Below are positions 1 to 8,952 of a stretch of DNA of 37,420 nt, piece after piece. The position numbers and the translations under genes were made by a program. Numbering within the stretch: position 1 is the stretch's first letter; each line of letters opens with the position of its first letter. The notes below the pieces were generated by a model. The model saw only the letters and a list, made by a program, of their open reading frames with translations, had not been told where the DNA came from and did not search any database. The DNA lies in assembly GCA_019634275.1 (NCBI GenBank), contig JAHQVP010000264.1:1-37420 (forward strand), in the 5' to 3' direction. The DNA is from Saprospiraceae bacterium. Lineage in GTDB: Bacteria > Bacteroidota > Bacteroidia > Chitinophagales > Saprospiraceae.

Positions 1-601
1 CGTCCCCTGTCCATCGTAAAACCGTACCAAACAATGCTGGGGAGGTACCAATATGGGCTGCAGTGTATTCCAGGAGTTCCTGTCGATGTACTTTGCTCGC
101 ATCTACATACTCCTCAACGGCATCGATTTCTGCCTGCTGATCTTCTTTTTTAGATGCGGCCGTCATCTTTGCATAAGCAGGTCTTATCAGTCGTTCATTT
201 GACTCTTTGCGAAAAGCATCGTAACCCAGTAGCAGACGTGTTGCTTCTGACCCAGAAACGCTAAAACTCCCGTTTCGCTTTCCCTCTGCTTCTATCTGGA
301 GCTTGTCTTCTGACGGATCCAGTACTATCGTGGCGGTTTGTTTTCCTGGCATCCGCAGCTGGAATAAGTCCGGCTCTGCCAGGGCAAGCTCCATGGTAAA
401 ATGGCCATGCTCATCCAACTTTGCAGTATCGACGGGTGTTCGTGTTTGAGATATAGGATCAAATCGATTCAGGACCACCATTGGAAATTCCGGGTCTGTA
501 TTTTCGATAGTGCCCGTGATCTCAAATTGTCCTGAAGGGGCCTTCTCACATCCTAATAATAGGGCGATCAAGAAAAGCAATTGCAAAGGTCGTCGTACCA
601 T
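1..601 (-). CDS. Lipoprotein with DUF4369-like (TlpA/thioredoxin-family N-terminal) domain, C-terminus cut off by window edge
   Basis: Reverse-strand translation from CAT at 599-601: MVRRPLQLLFLIALLLGCEKAPSGQFEITGTIENTDPEFPMVVLNRFDP...; lipobox LLLGC; open to the window edge, so absent from the ORF track. Confidence 0.75.
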   Translation of the reverse strand, partial: MVRRPLQLLFLIALLLGCEKAPSGQFEITGTIENTDPEFPMVVLNRFDPISQTRTPVDTAKLDEHGHFTMELALAEPDLFQLRMPGKQTATIVLDPSEDKLQIEAEGKRNGSFSVSGSEATRLLLGYDAFRKESNERLIRPAYAKMTAASKKEDQQAEIDAVEEYVDASKVHRQELLEYTAAHIGTSPALFGTVLRWTGD

Positions 602-705
602 TGTGATTTCTTTAGAGACTTTGTAACGACTTCTGAGTGCCCAAGAGTGTGGCAGAGCGTCTGCTTGCGAAAATAAAATCTCGAACGGGCTAAGATACTG
701 AAGCC

Positions 706-2529
706 CTAGCCCGTATACAGCAAGTCGATCTGCCCTGCAAATTTGCTGAGAATAATACGCCGCTTTAGCTTAAGGGTAGGAGTCAGCTCACCTGTACTTC
801 CATCGGCCTTGATGGGTTCCCAAATTTGATCCAATAGCGAGAAACGTTTGATTTGCTCGTGACGCGCTAACGAAGCATTTATGTCGTCTATGACGGCCTG
901 GTACTTTTCCTTTACTGCTGGCAGTTCGATCAGCTCACTAAGTGCAGTTGCACTTACGTTTAACTCTTCTTGGCAAAGCGTACGTACTGCATTTTCAGAC
1001 ACTACGATAAGGGCAGAGACAAACTTTCTGCGGTCGCCGATCAACATGGCATTCTCGATTAGAATGTGCTCCTTCAACTTATTCTCGATTGGTGCGGGAG
1101 CAACATATTTGCCTGCAGACGTTTTAAGCAACTCCTTCTTTCGGTCTGTAATCTTAAGGTATTGCAGACCTCCCGGTCCAGAGACCATTTTGCCGATATC
1201 GCCGGTGCGAAGCCAGGTTTTTCCGTCAATCTCCACCAGGGTTTGCGCGGTTTCTTCAGGCTTATTATAGTATCCGATCATGATGTTGGGTCCACTGGCC
1301 AGTATCTCTCCTTCATCCGCAGCATAATCTCCGTCAGCATCATCAATCCTCACTTCCACACCATCAAGAGTCGGTCCCACGGTACCCAATAGGGCTTGAT
1401 TAGGTTCATAGCGCCCGATGGTGATGCCAGGGGATGATTCCGTCAAACCGTAACCCTCTCGGATGGGAATACCGGCAGCAGAAAAAACCTGTGCAATGCG
1501 ATGCGACAAAGGTGCAGAGCCAGAAAGAATACCCCTTAGGTTCCCTCCCAGGGCCTCTCGCCATTTGCTGAATATGAGTTTATCCGCAATGGAACGCTTG
1601 ATCTGGGCAAGGCCGCCATAGGTTTTATCGAAGGCATAGTCTTCGGTGAGGGCGAGTGCCCAAAAGAACAACTTCTTCTTGGCTCCCGTAAGTGCCATTC
1701 CTTTGGCGTAAATGCTCTCATAGATTTTCTCCAGCAATCGAGGGACACAGGTCATAAAATGGGGCGCGATCTTGCGAAGATCACCGTCTTCACCGCCAAG
1801 GTTATCCAATCCCGCAAAAGTGACCTCGTAGCCGCCATATATATATGACATGGATGCAGAGCGCTCGAAAATATGACAAAGGGGCAGGAAGCTGAGCACT
1901 CGATCTCCGGGTTTTAACGGTGTCACATTGTTGACTGACTTAACGTTTTCGACAATATTGCGATGGCTAAGCATGACGCCTTTGGGATCACCAGTCGTGC
2001 CCGACGTGTAGATAATAGTGGCCAGATCCTCCGGCTGGATCTGGCTGGTGTCCAAGTCATCCGCGGCCTGATCTTTCCAAAGTTCTGTCCATAATGGATG
2101 CGTGCTATCTGCTTCGTCCAATCGATAGCAATGGGCCAGGGCGGGACAGGAAGACCGGGCATGGTTGATCTTTTGTTCTAAATCTCCCGTCCCAAAAAAG
2201 ATCGCTTTTGCCTGACAATCATTTAAGATGTACTCATAGTCTTTGGCACTGATGGTGGGATACATGGGCACGCTTACCAGACCTGCTTTCTGCATGGCCA
2301 GGTCCAGCAAGACAAATTCAGGTCTGTTGCGATACATCACCATAGCTACGCGATCACCCGATGCTAACCCAAGTGCTTGCATGCCGCGGGCAATCTGATT
2401 CGATTGTGCCTCCACCTCGTGTATGGACAGATAGCGGGTCTGTCCTTCTACAATCTCACCAATGCACTTATCCTGAGGGTAGTGGTCAATCTGGTATTTG
2501 ATAAAGTCGAAAAGCCTGGTAGGATCCAC
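706..2529 (-). CDS. fadD: Long-chain acyl-CoA synthetase (AMP-binding family)
   Basis: 607 aa; AMP-binding motif IIYTSGTTGDPKGVMLSH, GYGLTESSPG, WLRTGDIG, ITDRKKELLKTSAGKYVAP. Confidence 0.9.
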   Translation of the reverse strand: MDPTRLFDFIKYQIDHYPQDKCIGEIVEGQTRYLSIHEVEAQSNQIARGMQALGLASGDRVAMVMYRNRPEFVLLDLAMQKAGLVSVPMYPTISAKDYEYILNDCQAKAIFFGTGDLEQKINHARSSCPALAHCYRLDEADSTHPLWTELWKDQAADDLDTSQIQPEDLATIIYTSGTTGDPKGVMLSHRNIVENVKSVNNVTPLKPGDRVLSFLPLCHIFERSASMSYIYGGYEVTFAGLDNLGGEDGDLRKIAPHFMTCVPRLLEKIYESIYAKGMALTGAKKKLFFWALALTEDYAFDKTYGGLAQIKRSIADKLIFSKWREALGGNLRGILSGSAPLSHRIAQVFSAAGIPIREGYGLTESSPGITIGRYEPNQALLGTVGPTLDGVEVRIDDADGDYAADEGEILASGPNIMIGYYNKPEETAQTLVEIDGKTWLRTGDIGKMVSGPGGLQYLKITDRKKELLKTSAGKYVAPAPIENKLKEHILIENAMLIGDRRKFVSALIVVSENAVRTLCQEELNVSATALSELIELPAVKEKYQAVIDDINASLARHEQIKRFSLLDQIWEPIKADGSTGELTPTLKLKRRIILSKFAGQIDLLYTG

Positions 2530-2565
2530 GTTCGTTCTGTTTTAGTATTAGTTGTAGTAGTATTC

Positions 2566-3126
2566 CTAAGGAGATTCATCCCTTAGCTGATAGATGGAAT
2601 CAAGATTCCTGGCCCTGCCATCCAGATCCAAACCATAGCCAATGACGAAGGCGTTTGGGATCTCGAAACCGATGTAGGGTGATTCGAATCGAGTTTCGTG
2701 ACAATCGGGCTTTGACAAAAGGGTGACAAACTCGATGGAGGCGGGATGCTCTTTGCGAAGCAACTCTGCGAAGTACTTCAGGGTCCTACCGGTATCGACA
2801 ATGTCCTCCACGACAATGACATGTCGTCCACGCAGCGGGATCTGGACTCCCAGAATCTGTTGGATCACCCCAGTTGAGGACGTACCTTGATAAGAAGAGA
2901 GCTTGACAAACTGGATATCGCAGTCCAAAGCGCATGCCCTTAAAAGATCGGCAGCGAAAATAAAGGCTCCATTGAGCACAACAATAAACACGGGCTCGAG
3001 ATCGCGGTATTGCTCGGTCAGGTCATCCGCCATTTCGCCTATACGATGATCGATTGCGTCTCTACTGATGAGTTGTTCAAAGGTCCTCCTGCCGATGCGC
3101 ACCATTTGGTCCCCCTCTATGATCAT
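2566..3126 (-). CDS. hpt: Hypoxanthine phosphoribosyltransferase
   Basis: 186 aa; PRPP motif VIVVEDIVDTGRTL, VLNGAFIFAADLLR, FVIGYGLDLDGRARNLDSIYQL. Confidence 0.9.
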   Translation of the reverse strand: MIIEGDQMVRIGRRTFEQLISRDAIDHRIGEMADDLTEQYRDLEPVFIVVLNGAFIFAADLLRACALDCDIQFVKLSSYQGTSSTGVIQQILGVQIPLRGRHVIVVEDIVDTGRTLKYFAELLRKEHPASIEFVTLLSKPDCHETRFESPYIGFEIPNAFVIGYGLDLDGRARNLDSIYQLRDESP

Positions 3127-3267
3127 GGACGTAATTGTACTGTTTACTTTTGTCTGAGTTAAGCTTTACCTTTCGCACAGCTTTTGACGAGGTTTGGAAA
3201 TGTTACTTTAGCCAAGACCTCCCGTCTAAACTGCGAATTGTAAAGTAAGATAACGAATAGGCCTCAG

Positions 3268-3849
3268 TTGAACCCCTCGAAAAACAAAGTTCTGTCGGAC
3301 GATGAGCTTGTGTCTCTGTATTTGGAAACACAACGAGGGTACTATTTTGATCTTCTCTACAATCGATATGCAGGAAAAGTCTACGGAAAGTGCGTATCCC
3401 TTTTGAAAAATGAGTCTGATGCTACTGACGCTACGCAAGAGATTTTTGTAAAGATCCTCTTGAAGATGTCAACCTTCACAGGCAAATCGAAATTTTCAAC
3501 TTGGATCTACTCCGTGACTTATAACTACTGCATCGATACGATCAGGAAACAGAAAAAGGGTCGCCACATTTCAAGTAAGCCTCCTGAAGACATTCCCGAT
3601 CACGAGGTGGAAGAAGTGAGTGATGCTGAAATATTAGAAATCCAAATCAATCAACTAAAAGTTGTATTGGACCAGATAAATGAGAACGACAAAATTATAC
3701 TCTTAATGAAGTACCAAGATGGCATGAGCATTCAAGACATAGCTGCGGCTTTGTCTTTGTCTGAGAGTGCCGTCAAAATGCGCTTGAAAAGGGCCAAGCA
3801 CAAATTTAAGCTGGCTCACCACGAAACTTATAAAAATGCCGTCTTATGA
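3268..3849 (+). CDS. RNA polymerase sigma-70 factor, ECF type (TTG start)
   Basis: 193 aa; region 2 DATQEIFVKILLKMSTFTGKSKFSTWIYSVTYNYCIDTIRKQ and region 4 MSIQDIAAALSLSESAVKMRLKRAKHKFK; in-frame stop at 3241-3243 and no ATG/GTG before TTG 3268. Confidence 0.9.
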   Translation: MNPSKNKVLSDDELVSLYLETQRGYYFDLLYNRYAGKVYGKCVSLLKNESDATDATQEIFVKILLKMSTFTGKSKFSTWIYSVTYNYCIDTIRKQKKGRHISSKPPEDIPDHEVEEVSDAEILEIQINQLKVVLDQINENDKIILLMKYQDGMSIQDIAAALSLSESAVKMRLKRAKHKFKLAHHETYKNAVL

Positions 3850-4085
3850 ATAATTTCCAAAGGTTGAGTGAAGAAGAAGAAAGAGGCCTGGAAGAAGTAC
3901 CGGGTTCCATAAGAGAAGAGATCGAAAGCTCAAGGAACATCTTCTCCTTCATAGGCAGTATTACTGACCTATTTATACCCAAATTACTGATGCTGTTAAC
4001 GGGCATGCTGGGTGGCGGCAAGAACCCCAAGTCGCCCGACGCTGACGAGGACAAGCCCCATCGGTACCCTCATCTGGAAGCTTGA
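3846..4085 (+). CDS. Small conserved-type hypothetical protein (79 aa) coupled to the sigma factor
   Basis: ATGA overlap with the sigma factor stop; acidic N-terminus, one hydrophobic stretch FIPKLLMLLTGMLGGG. Confidence 0.6.
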   Translation: MNNFQRLSEEEERGLEEVPGSIREEIESSRNIFSFIGSITDLFIPKLLMLLTGMLGGGKNPKSPDADEDKPHRYPHLEA

Positions 4086-4104
4086 ATCCCTATAAATAAA
4101 TCAA

Positions 4105-4929
4105 ATGATTGCACTACAAATTAAACTAGACCTCTTGGAGCAATTGCAAGTATTGCTCCAGTCCTTTTTTAGCAAGGTTCCCAATCTGTTAGGAGCGCTC
4201 CTGCTCTTCATTATTGGATGGATCATTGCGAAGCTCATTGCGAGAATTGTAGCCAGATTCTTTAGAAGCATAAAGATTGATCGACTTGCCGATCGCCTCA
4301 ATGAGATCGACCTGATCGAAAAGTCGCGGGTTTCCATTGTGCCGTCTAAGATTCTATCGAAGATCATCTACTATATGGTCTTCCTCATTTTCATTATAGC
4401 TGGTACAGACGTTCTCGGAATGCCGGAGCTTTCTAGCTTAGTTAGCGATATTATTAATTATATCCCTGTTGCCATTACGGCAATGGTACTCTTGGTTATT
4501 GGCTTGTTGCTGGCTGACCTTATCCGAAAAGCAGTACTCACAACATGTCAATCTTTGGGGATTCCTTCCGCCAAAATGATCAGTTCCTTTGTGTTCTATT
4601 TTATACTGATCAATGTGGTCCTGGTGTCCCTCAATCAGGCCGGCATCGACACCGATTTTCTGGCTTCGAACATTTCCATCGTCCTAGGTGGAGTGGTCTT
4701 AGCTTTTGGATTGGGCTATGGACTGGCCTCCAAGAATATTTTTTCGAACATGCTTTCGTCTTTTTATGATAAGGATCGTCTAAAGGTCGGAGAAACGATT
4801 ACAATGGGTTCGCGTACGGGAAAAATCATCGATGTGGATAAGTCCAGTGTAACCTTGAAAACAGAAAAAGGGCGGTTGGTGATTCCTCTGCACAAAATCT
4901 CCGAACAAGAAGTCGAAATACACGAATAA
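4105..4929 (+). CDS. Mechanosensitive ion channel family protein (MscS-like, conserved TM helix repeats)
   Basis: 274 aa; several TM helices, LGGVVLAFGLGYGLASKNIFSNMLSSFYDKDRLKVGETITMG followed by a beta domain. Confidence 0.8.
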   Translation: MIALQIKLDLLEQLQVLLQSFFSKVPNLLGALLLFIIGWIIAKLIARIVARFFRSIKIDRLADRLNEIDLIEKSRVSIVPSKILSKIIYYMVFLIFIIAGTDVLGMPELSSLVSDIINYIPVAITAMVLLVIGLLLADLIRKAVLTTCQSLGIPSAKMISSFVFYFILINVVLVSLNQAGIDTDFLASNISIVLGGVVLAFGLGYGLASKNIFSNMLSSFYDKDRLKVGETITMGSRTGKIIDVDKSSVTLKTEKGRLVIPLHKISEQEVEIHE

Positions 4930-4960
4930 TATCAATACATAAATCAAATTACAACAAGCA

Positions 4961-5884
4961 ATGAAGAGAATTATTCTCAATCTCATATTCCTATGCTCAG
5001 CATCGATGGTCTTCGGCCAGACGCTTGAAGAATTGAAAGCACAGAAAGCGGAAAAAGAGGCGGTCGCAGCAGGAATCAATGAAGAAATAGCAGCAATCGA
5101 CAAGGAAATCAGGTCCTTTCCCGGTTGGACAAAGGGCGCTTCCATCTCCCTGGGAGCCAATCTCAATGGCACCAATAACTGGTTTGCCAACGACGATCCC
5201 ACCACTTCGGCCACAGGATGGCAAGCAGGTTTTCTAGGATTTGCCAATAACAACGCGGAGAAAGCATTTTGGAGAAACTCTTTGGTCATGAACATGGGCC
5301 GTAGCAAGTCCAAGATTACCAATCTGGATGGCAGTGAAGAAGAGTTGAGTGCCAAGAGCAGTTACTTCGAGGCCTCTTCACTAGGTGGATACTACTTTAT
5401 TAAGAATGTAGCCATATCGTCCGAAGCACGTTTTGAAACCACCATCTTTGAGTTTTTCAACCCTGGCATTCTCACATTTAGTGCGGGTTTCACCTGGACT
5501 CCCATCACAGAGCTTGCCGTGGTGGTTCATCCACTGGCGTATCAAATTGTTCTTCCTAGTGGAGACTTTTCTTCTGCTGCTGGAGCGAAGATTGGTGCCA
5601 CCTATACCGGCCAAATCACCGATGGCGTCAAGTGGAATTCTAACCTCAATGCTTTCCTCGCTTATAGTGGAGATGACGAAGCAACGCCTGCGCTCGCCGC
5701 AAGTGACCTCAGCAACTGGACGTGGTTCAATAATTTCATTATCGACAATGTTTGGAAAGGAATAGGGATAAACCTTACCTTAGGTTTGAGAAACAACAAG
5801 CAATTTGCCCTTGCCAAAGGCAGTTCTGAGGACGGATTGCAGACACTCTGGGGTCTAGGCCTCGCATATACCGTAGGATTCTAA
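4961..5884 (+). CDS. DUF3078 domain-containing, probably secreted/outer-membrane protein
   Basis: Signal peptide MKRIILNLIFLCSASMVFGQ; short coiled-coil; GWTKGASISLGANLNGTNNWFAND typical of Bacteroidota DUF3078. Confidence 0.75.
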   Translation: MKRIILNLIFLCSASMVFGQTLEELKAQKAEKEAVAAGINEEIAAIDKEIRSFPGWTKGASISLGANLNGTNNWFANDDPTTSATGWQAGFLGFANNNAEKAFWRNSLVMNMGRSKSKITNLDGSEEELSAKSSYFEASSLGGYYFIKNVAISSEARFETTIFEFFNPGILTFSAGFTWTPITELAVVVHPLAYQIVLPSGDFSSAAGAKIGATYTGQITDGVKWNSNLNAFLAYSGDDEATPALAASDLSNWTWFNNFIIDNVWKGIGINLTLGLRNNKQFALAKGSSEDGLQTLWGLGLAYTVGF

Positions 5885-5913
5885 ATACCGATAAGTCCTA
5901 AACTATTTTTCGA

Positions 5914-5950
5914 GGGCCTTTGCGTATGCTTACGCAGGGGCCTTTTTCTT
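5914..5950 (+). terminator. Rho-independent terminator after the DUF3078 gene
   Basis: Stem GGCCTTTGCGTA-TGCT-TACGCAGGGGCC (with G:U pairs) followed by TTTTTCTTT. Confidence 0.8.
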
Positions 5951-6069
5951 TGTGATGCTCGACGTCTTCCAGCGAATGCGGAGCAGTGTGTTATTTAATG
6001 TAGCGATGATCACGACGATTCCATCCAGGTCGGACTCAAGGGACAGATAGAATTGGCTTATAATTGCAC

Positions 6070-8856
6070 ATGATGAAAAAACTTTTCTTGCTCGATGGAA
6101 ATGCTTTGGTGTATCGAGCACATTTTGCGTTTATCAGCAGGCCCCTTTACAACTCAAATGGCTTAAACACTTCGGCCATCACGGGATTTGTGCGTTCCCT
6201 TTGGGACATCCTCGTGCATCAGCAGCCCTCCCACATTGCCGTTTCGTTTGACGTTACGTCCAAGACTTTTCGAAACGACATGTACCCTGAGTACAAGGCC
6301 AACCGTGATGCTCAGCCGGAAGACATCACCATTGCCATGCCCTATATCCGAAGGATTGTGGAAGGATTCAACATACCCATTGCCACACTTGAAGATTATG
6401 AGGCGGATGATGTCATTGGCACATTGGCAAAGCAAGCAGAAAAGGAAGGCTTTACCGTTTACATGGTTACTCCGGACAAGGACTTTGCTCAACTGGTTTC
6501 AAAAAACATTTACTTGTACAAGCCCTCGCGTCAAGGCAATGGAGTAGACATTTTGGGGGTGAAGGAAATTTTAGAAAAGTGGCAAATTGAGCGTGTAGAT
6601 CAGGTAATCGACATGCTGGGATTACAGGGAGACAGCGTCGACAACATTCCCGGAATTCCAGGCATTGGACCCAAGACTGCCGCCAAACTTTTGAAGCAGT
6701 TTGACACCGTCGAAGGCATTATAGCTTCTTCCGACCAACTCAAGGGTAAGCAGCGGGAGAATGTTGAAACCTTTGCAGAACAGGGACTGCTTTCTAAGAA
6801 GCTGGCCACGATCAATATAGAATCTCCCATTCAATTCGATGAAGAGAGATACCGATTGACTCCTCTAAATCGTCCTGCTCTCTTAGAAGTCTTTAAGGAA
6901 CTGGAATTTAGAACGCTGTCAAAAACCATTTTAGGTTCGGGAGGTGAAGGAGCACAACAAGACCTCTTTGGCGAGTCGCTGCCTGCATCACCAGAAGCAA
7001 AAGCACAGTTTACCGACGATGACATTTCCCTCGTAGATCGAAACCTAAAAAACACGCCACACACCTACCACTTGGTCGACAGCGCTGAAGCCCGCGAGGG
7101 ACTGCTCAACCAGCTTGCGAACAGCGAAGTGTACTGCTTCGACACCGAAACGACTGGAATAGATCCCAATCAGGCCGAGCTCGTGGGCATTGCTTTTTCT
7201 GTAAAGCCGGGAGAGGCATATTACGTCCCCATCCCGCGGGACCAGAAAGCAGCCCAAGAGGAGCTTAACCGGTTTAGACCCATATGGGAGGACAGCAGCA
7301 AAACGGTCGTGGGTCAGAATATCAAGTATGATTCCATCATGTTACGCTGGTATGGCATTGACCTAAAAGGGACCTTTCATGATACCATGCTGGCCCACTA
7401 TCTGCTTGATCCGGAAAAGAAGCACTCGTTGGACTATCTGGCGGAGACTTTCCTAAACTATGAGCCGATGCCCATTGAAGTGCTCATTGGCAAGAAGGGA
7501 ATTAAGCAATTGAGCATGCGCGACATTGACAATGAGAGACTGACCGAGTACGCGGGAGAGGACGCAGACATTACTCTTCAACTCGAAAACGTTTTGTTTG
7601 AACAGTTGCAGCAAGAAAACTTACGGGAGCTTTATGATAAAATTGAAGCACCCTTGATCGAAGTCTTGGGCGATATCGAACACAGTGGTGTCAATCTTGA
7701 TGTTCCTTTCCTCAATGCCTATAGCCAGGAACTGCAGGAGGAGATTCTTGGACAAGAAAGTAAAATCTATAAGGCAGCAGGTGGCCACCGATTTAACATC
7801 GGATCCCCGAAACAAGTGGGCGAAATTTTATTTGACCGCCTTAAAATCCCCTATCGCTGGCGCAGGACAAAGAGCGGTCAGTATTCGACTGACGAAGATA
7901 AAATGAGCGAATTGGCGCGTGATCATGAAATCGTAGCCAACATCATGCGCCATCGCATGCTGTCAAAACTTCGTTCTACTTATGTTGATGCACTTCCGCT
8001 CATGGTCAATCCTCGTAGTGGGCGCATCCACAGCAGCTTCAATCAAGCATTGGCTGCTACAGGACGCCTGAGTTCCAACAACCCTAACCTGCAGAACATC
8101 CCCATCAAGACTCCAGAAGGCCGCAAGATTAGGGAGGCCTTTATTCCACGGGACGACAAACACACTTTCCTCTCTGCAGATTATTCTCAGATCGAATTGC
8201 GTCTGATTGCAGAGATCAGCAAAGACGAAGCCATGCTGGAGGCTTTTCAAAAAGGACAGGACATCCACACTGCCACCGCTGCACGCGTGTATGACACTCC
8301 CTATGAGGACGTCACTGCTGATCAGCGTCGAAATGCAAAAACCGTCAATTTTAGCATTACCTACGGCGCAGGCTCAACAAACCTTTCCCGACAACTGGGC
8401 ATCAAACGCGCTGAGGCAAAGCAACTCATTGAACAATATTTTAAGCAGTATCAGGGACTAAAGCGCTATATGGAAGAAACGGTTGCCTTTGCCCGAGAGC
8501 ATGGTTTCGTAGAAACTTTATTAGGCCGTCGAAGGCAACTGCGCGACATCAATTCCAGAAATGGTATGGCCAGAAGTGGTTCCGAACGCATTGCGGTCAA
8601 TACACCGATTCAGGGAACTGCAGCGGACATGATTAAGCTGGCCATGATCAATATCCATGCTCAAATGAAGGCAAAGCAACTGAAATCCAAAATGATACTG
8701 CAAGTGCATGATGAGTTGGTCTTCGATGCATTGATAGAAGAACTCCCGCTTCTGGAGGAACTTATTGAAACAGAAATGAAAAATGCTCTTCCCAATTTGT
8801 CCGTGCCGATTGTGGTCGGGATGGGACACGGTGCCAACTGGTTGGAAGCGCATTGA
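6070..8856 (+). CDS. polA: DNA polymerase I with 5'-3' exo, 3'-5' exo and polymerase domains
   Basis: FLLDGNALVYR, DTETTGID (Exo I), YAGEDADITL (Exo III), DYSQIELRLIAEIS, QVHDELVFD; ATG at 6070 preferred over the TTG at 6064 in the ORF track. Confidence 0.95.
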   Translation: MMKKLFLLDGNALVYRAHFAFISRPLYNSNGLNTSAITGFVRSLWDILVHQQPSHIAVSFDVTSKTFRNDMYPEYKANRDAQPEDITIAMPYIRRIVEGFNIPIATLEDYEADDVIGTLAKQAEKEGFTVYMVTPDKDFAQLVSKNIYLYKPSRQGNGVDILGVKEILEKWQIERVDQVIDMLGLQGDSVDNIPGIPGIGPKTAAKLLKQFDTVEGIIASSDQLKGKQRENVETFAEQGLLSKKLATINIESPIQFDEERYRLTPLNRPALLEVFKELEFRTLSKTILGSGGEGAQQDLFGESLPASPEAKAQFTDDDISLVDRNLKNTPHTYHLVDSAEAREGLLNQLANSEVYCFDTETTGIDPNQAELVGIAFSVKPGEAYYVPIPRDQKAAQEELNRFRPIWEDSSKTVVGQNIKYDSIMLRWYGIDLKGTFHDTMLAHYLLDPEKKHSLDYLAETFLNYEPMPIEVLIGKKGIKQLSMRDIDNERLTEYAGEDADITLQLENVLFEQLQQENLRELYDKIEAPLIEVLGDIEHSGVNLDVPFLNAYSQELQEEILGQESKIYKAAGGHRFNIGSPKQVGEILFDRLKIPYRWRRTKSGQYSTDEDKMSELARDHEIVANIMRHRMLSKLRSTYVDALPLMVNPRSGRIHSSFNQALAATGRLSSNNPNLQNIPIKTPEGRKIREAFIPRDDKHTFLSADYSQIELRLIAEISKDEAMLEAFQKGQDIHTATAARVYDTPYEDVTADQRRNAKTVNFSITYGAGSTNLSRQLGIKRAEAKQLIEQYFKQYQGLKRYMEETVAFAREHGFVETLLGRRRQLRDINSRNGMARSGSERIAVNTPIQGTAADMIKLAMINIHAQMKAKQLKSKMILQVHDELVFDALIEELPLLEELIETEMKNALPNLSVPIVVGMGHGANWLEAH

Positions 8857-8952
8857 TAAATTATCATCACCTTCAGCCACATCGGATCTGTATAGCACCA
8901 AGGATGTGCTCTATAATCAAACGTTTACAATAGCTACAAACCTGTAGAGCGT

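Noticed and set aside
4780-5355. 191-aa minus-strand ORF spanning the end of MscS and start of DUF3078
   Set aside because: Straddles two well-supported genes on the other strand; composition looks like antisense artefact.
5930-6121. 63-aa minus-strand ORF between the terminator and polA
   Set aside because: Begins inside polA and runs through the terminator stem; no RBS or family evidence.
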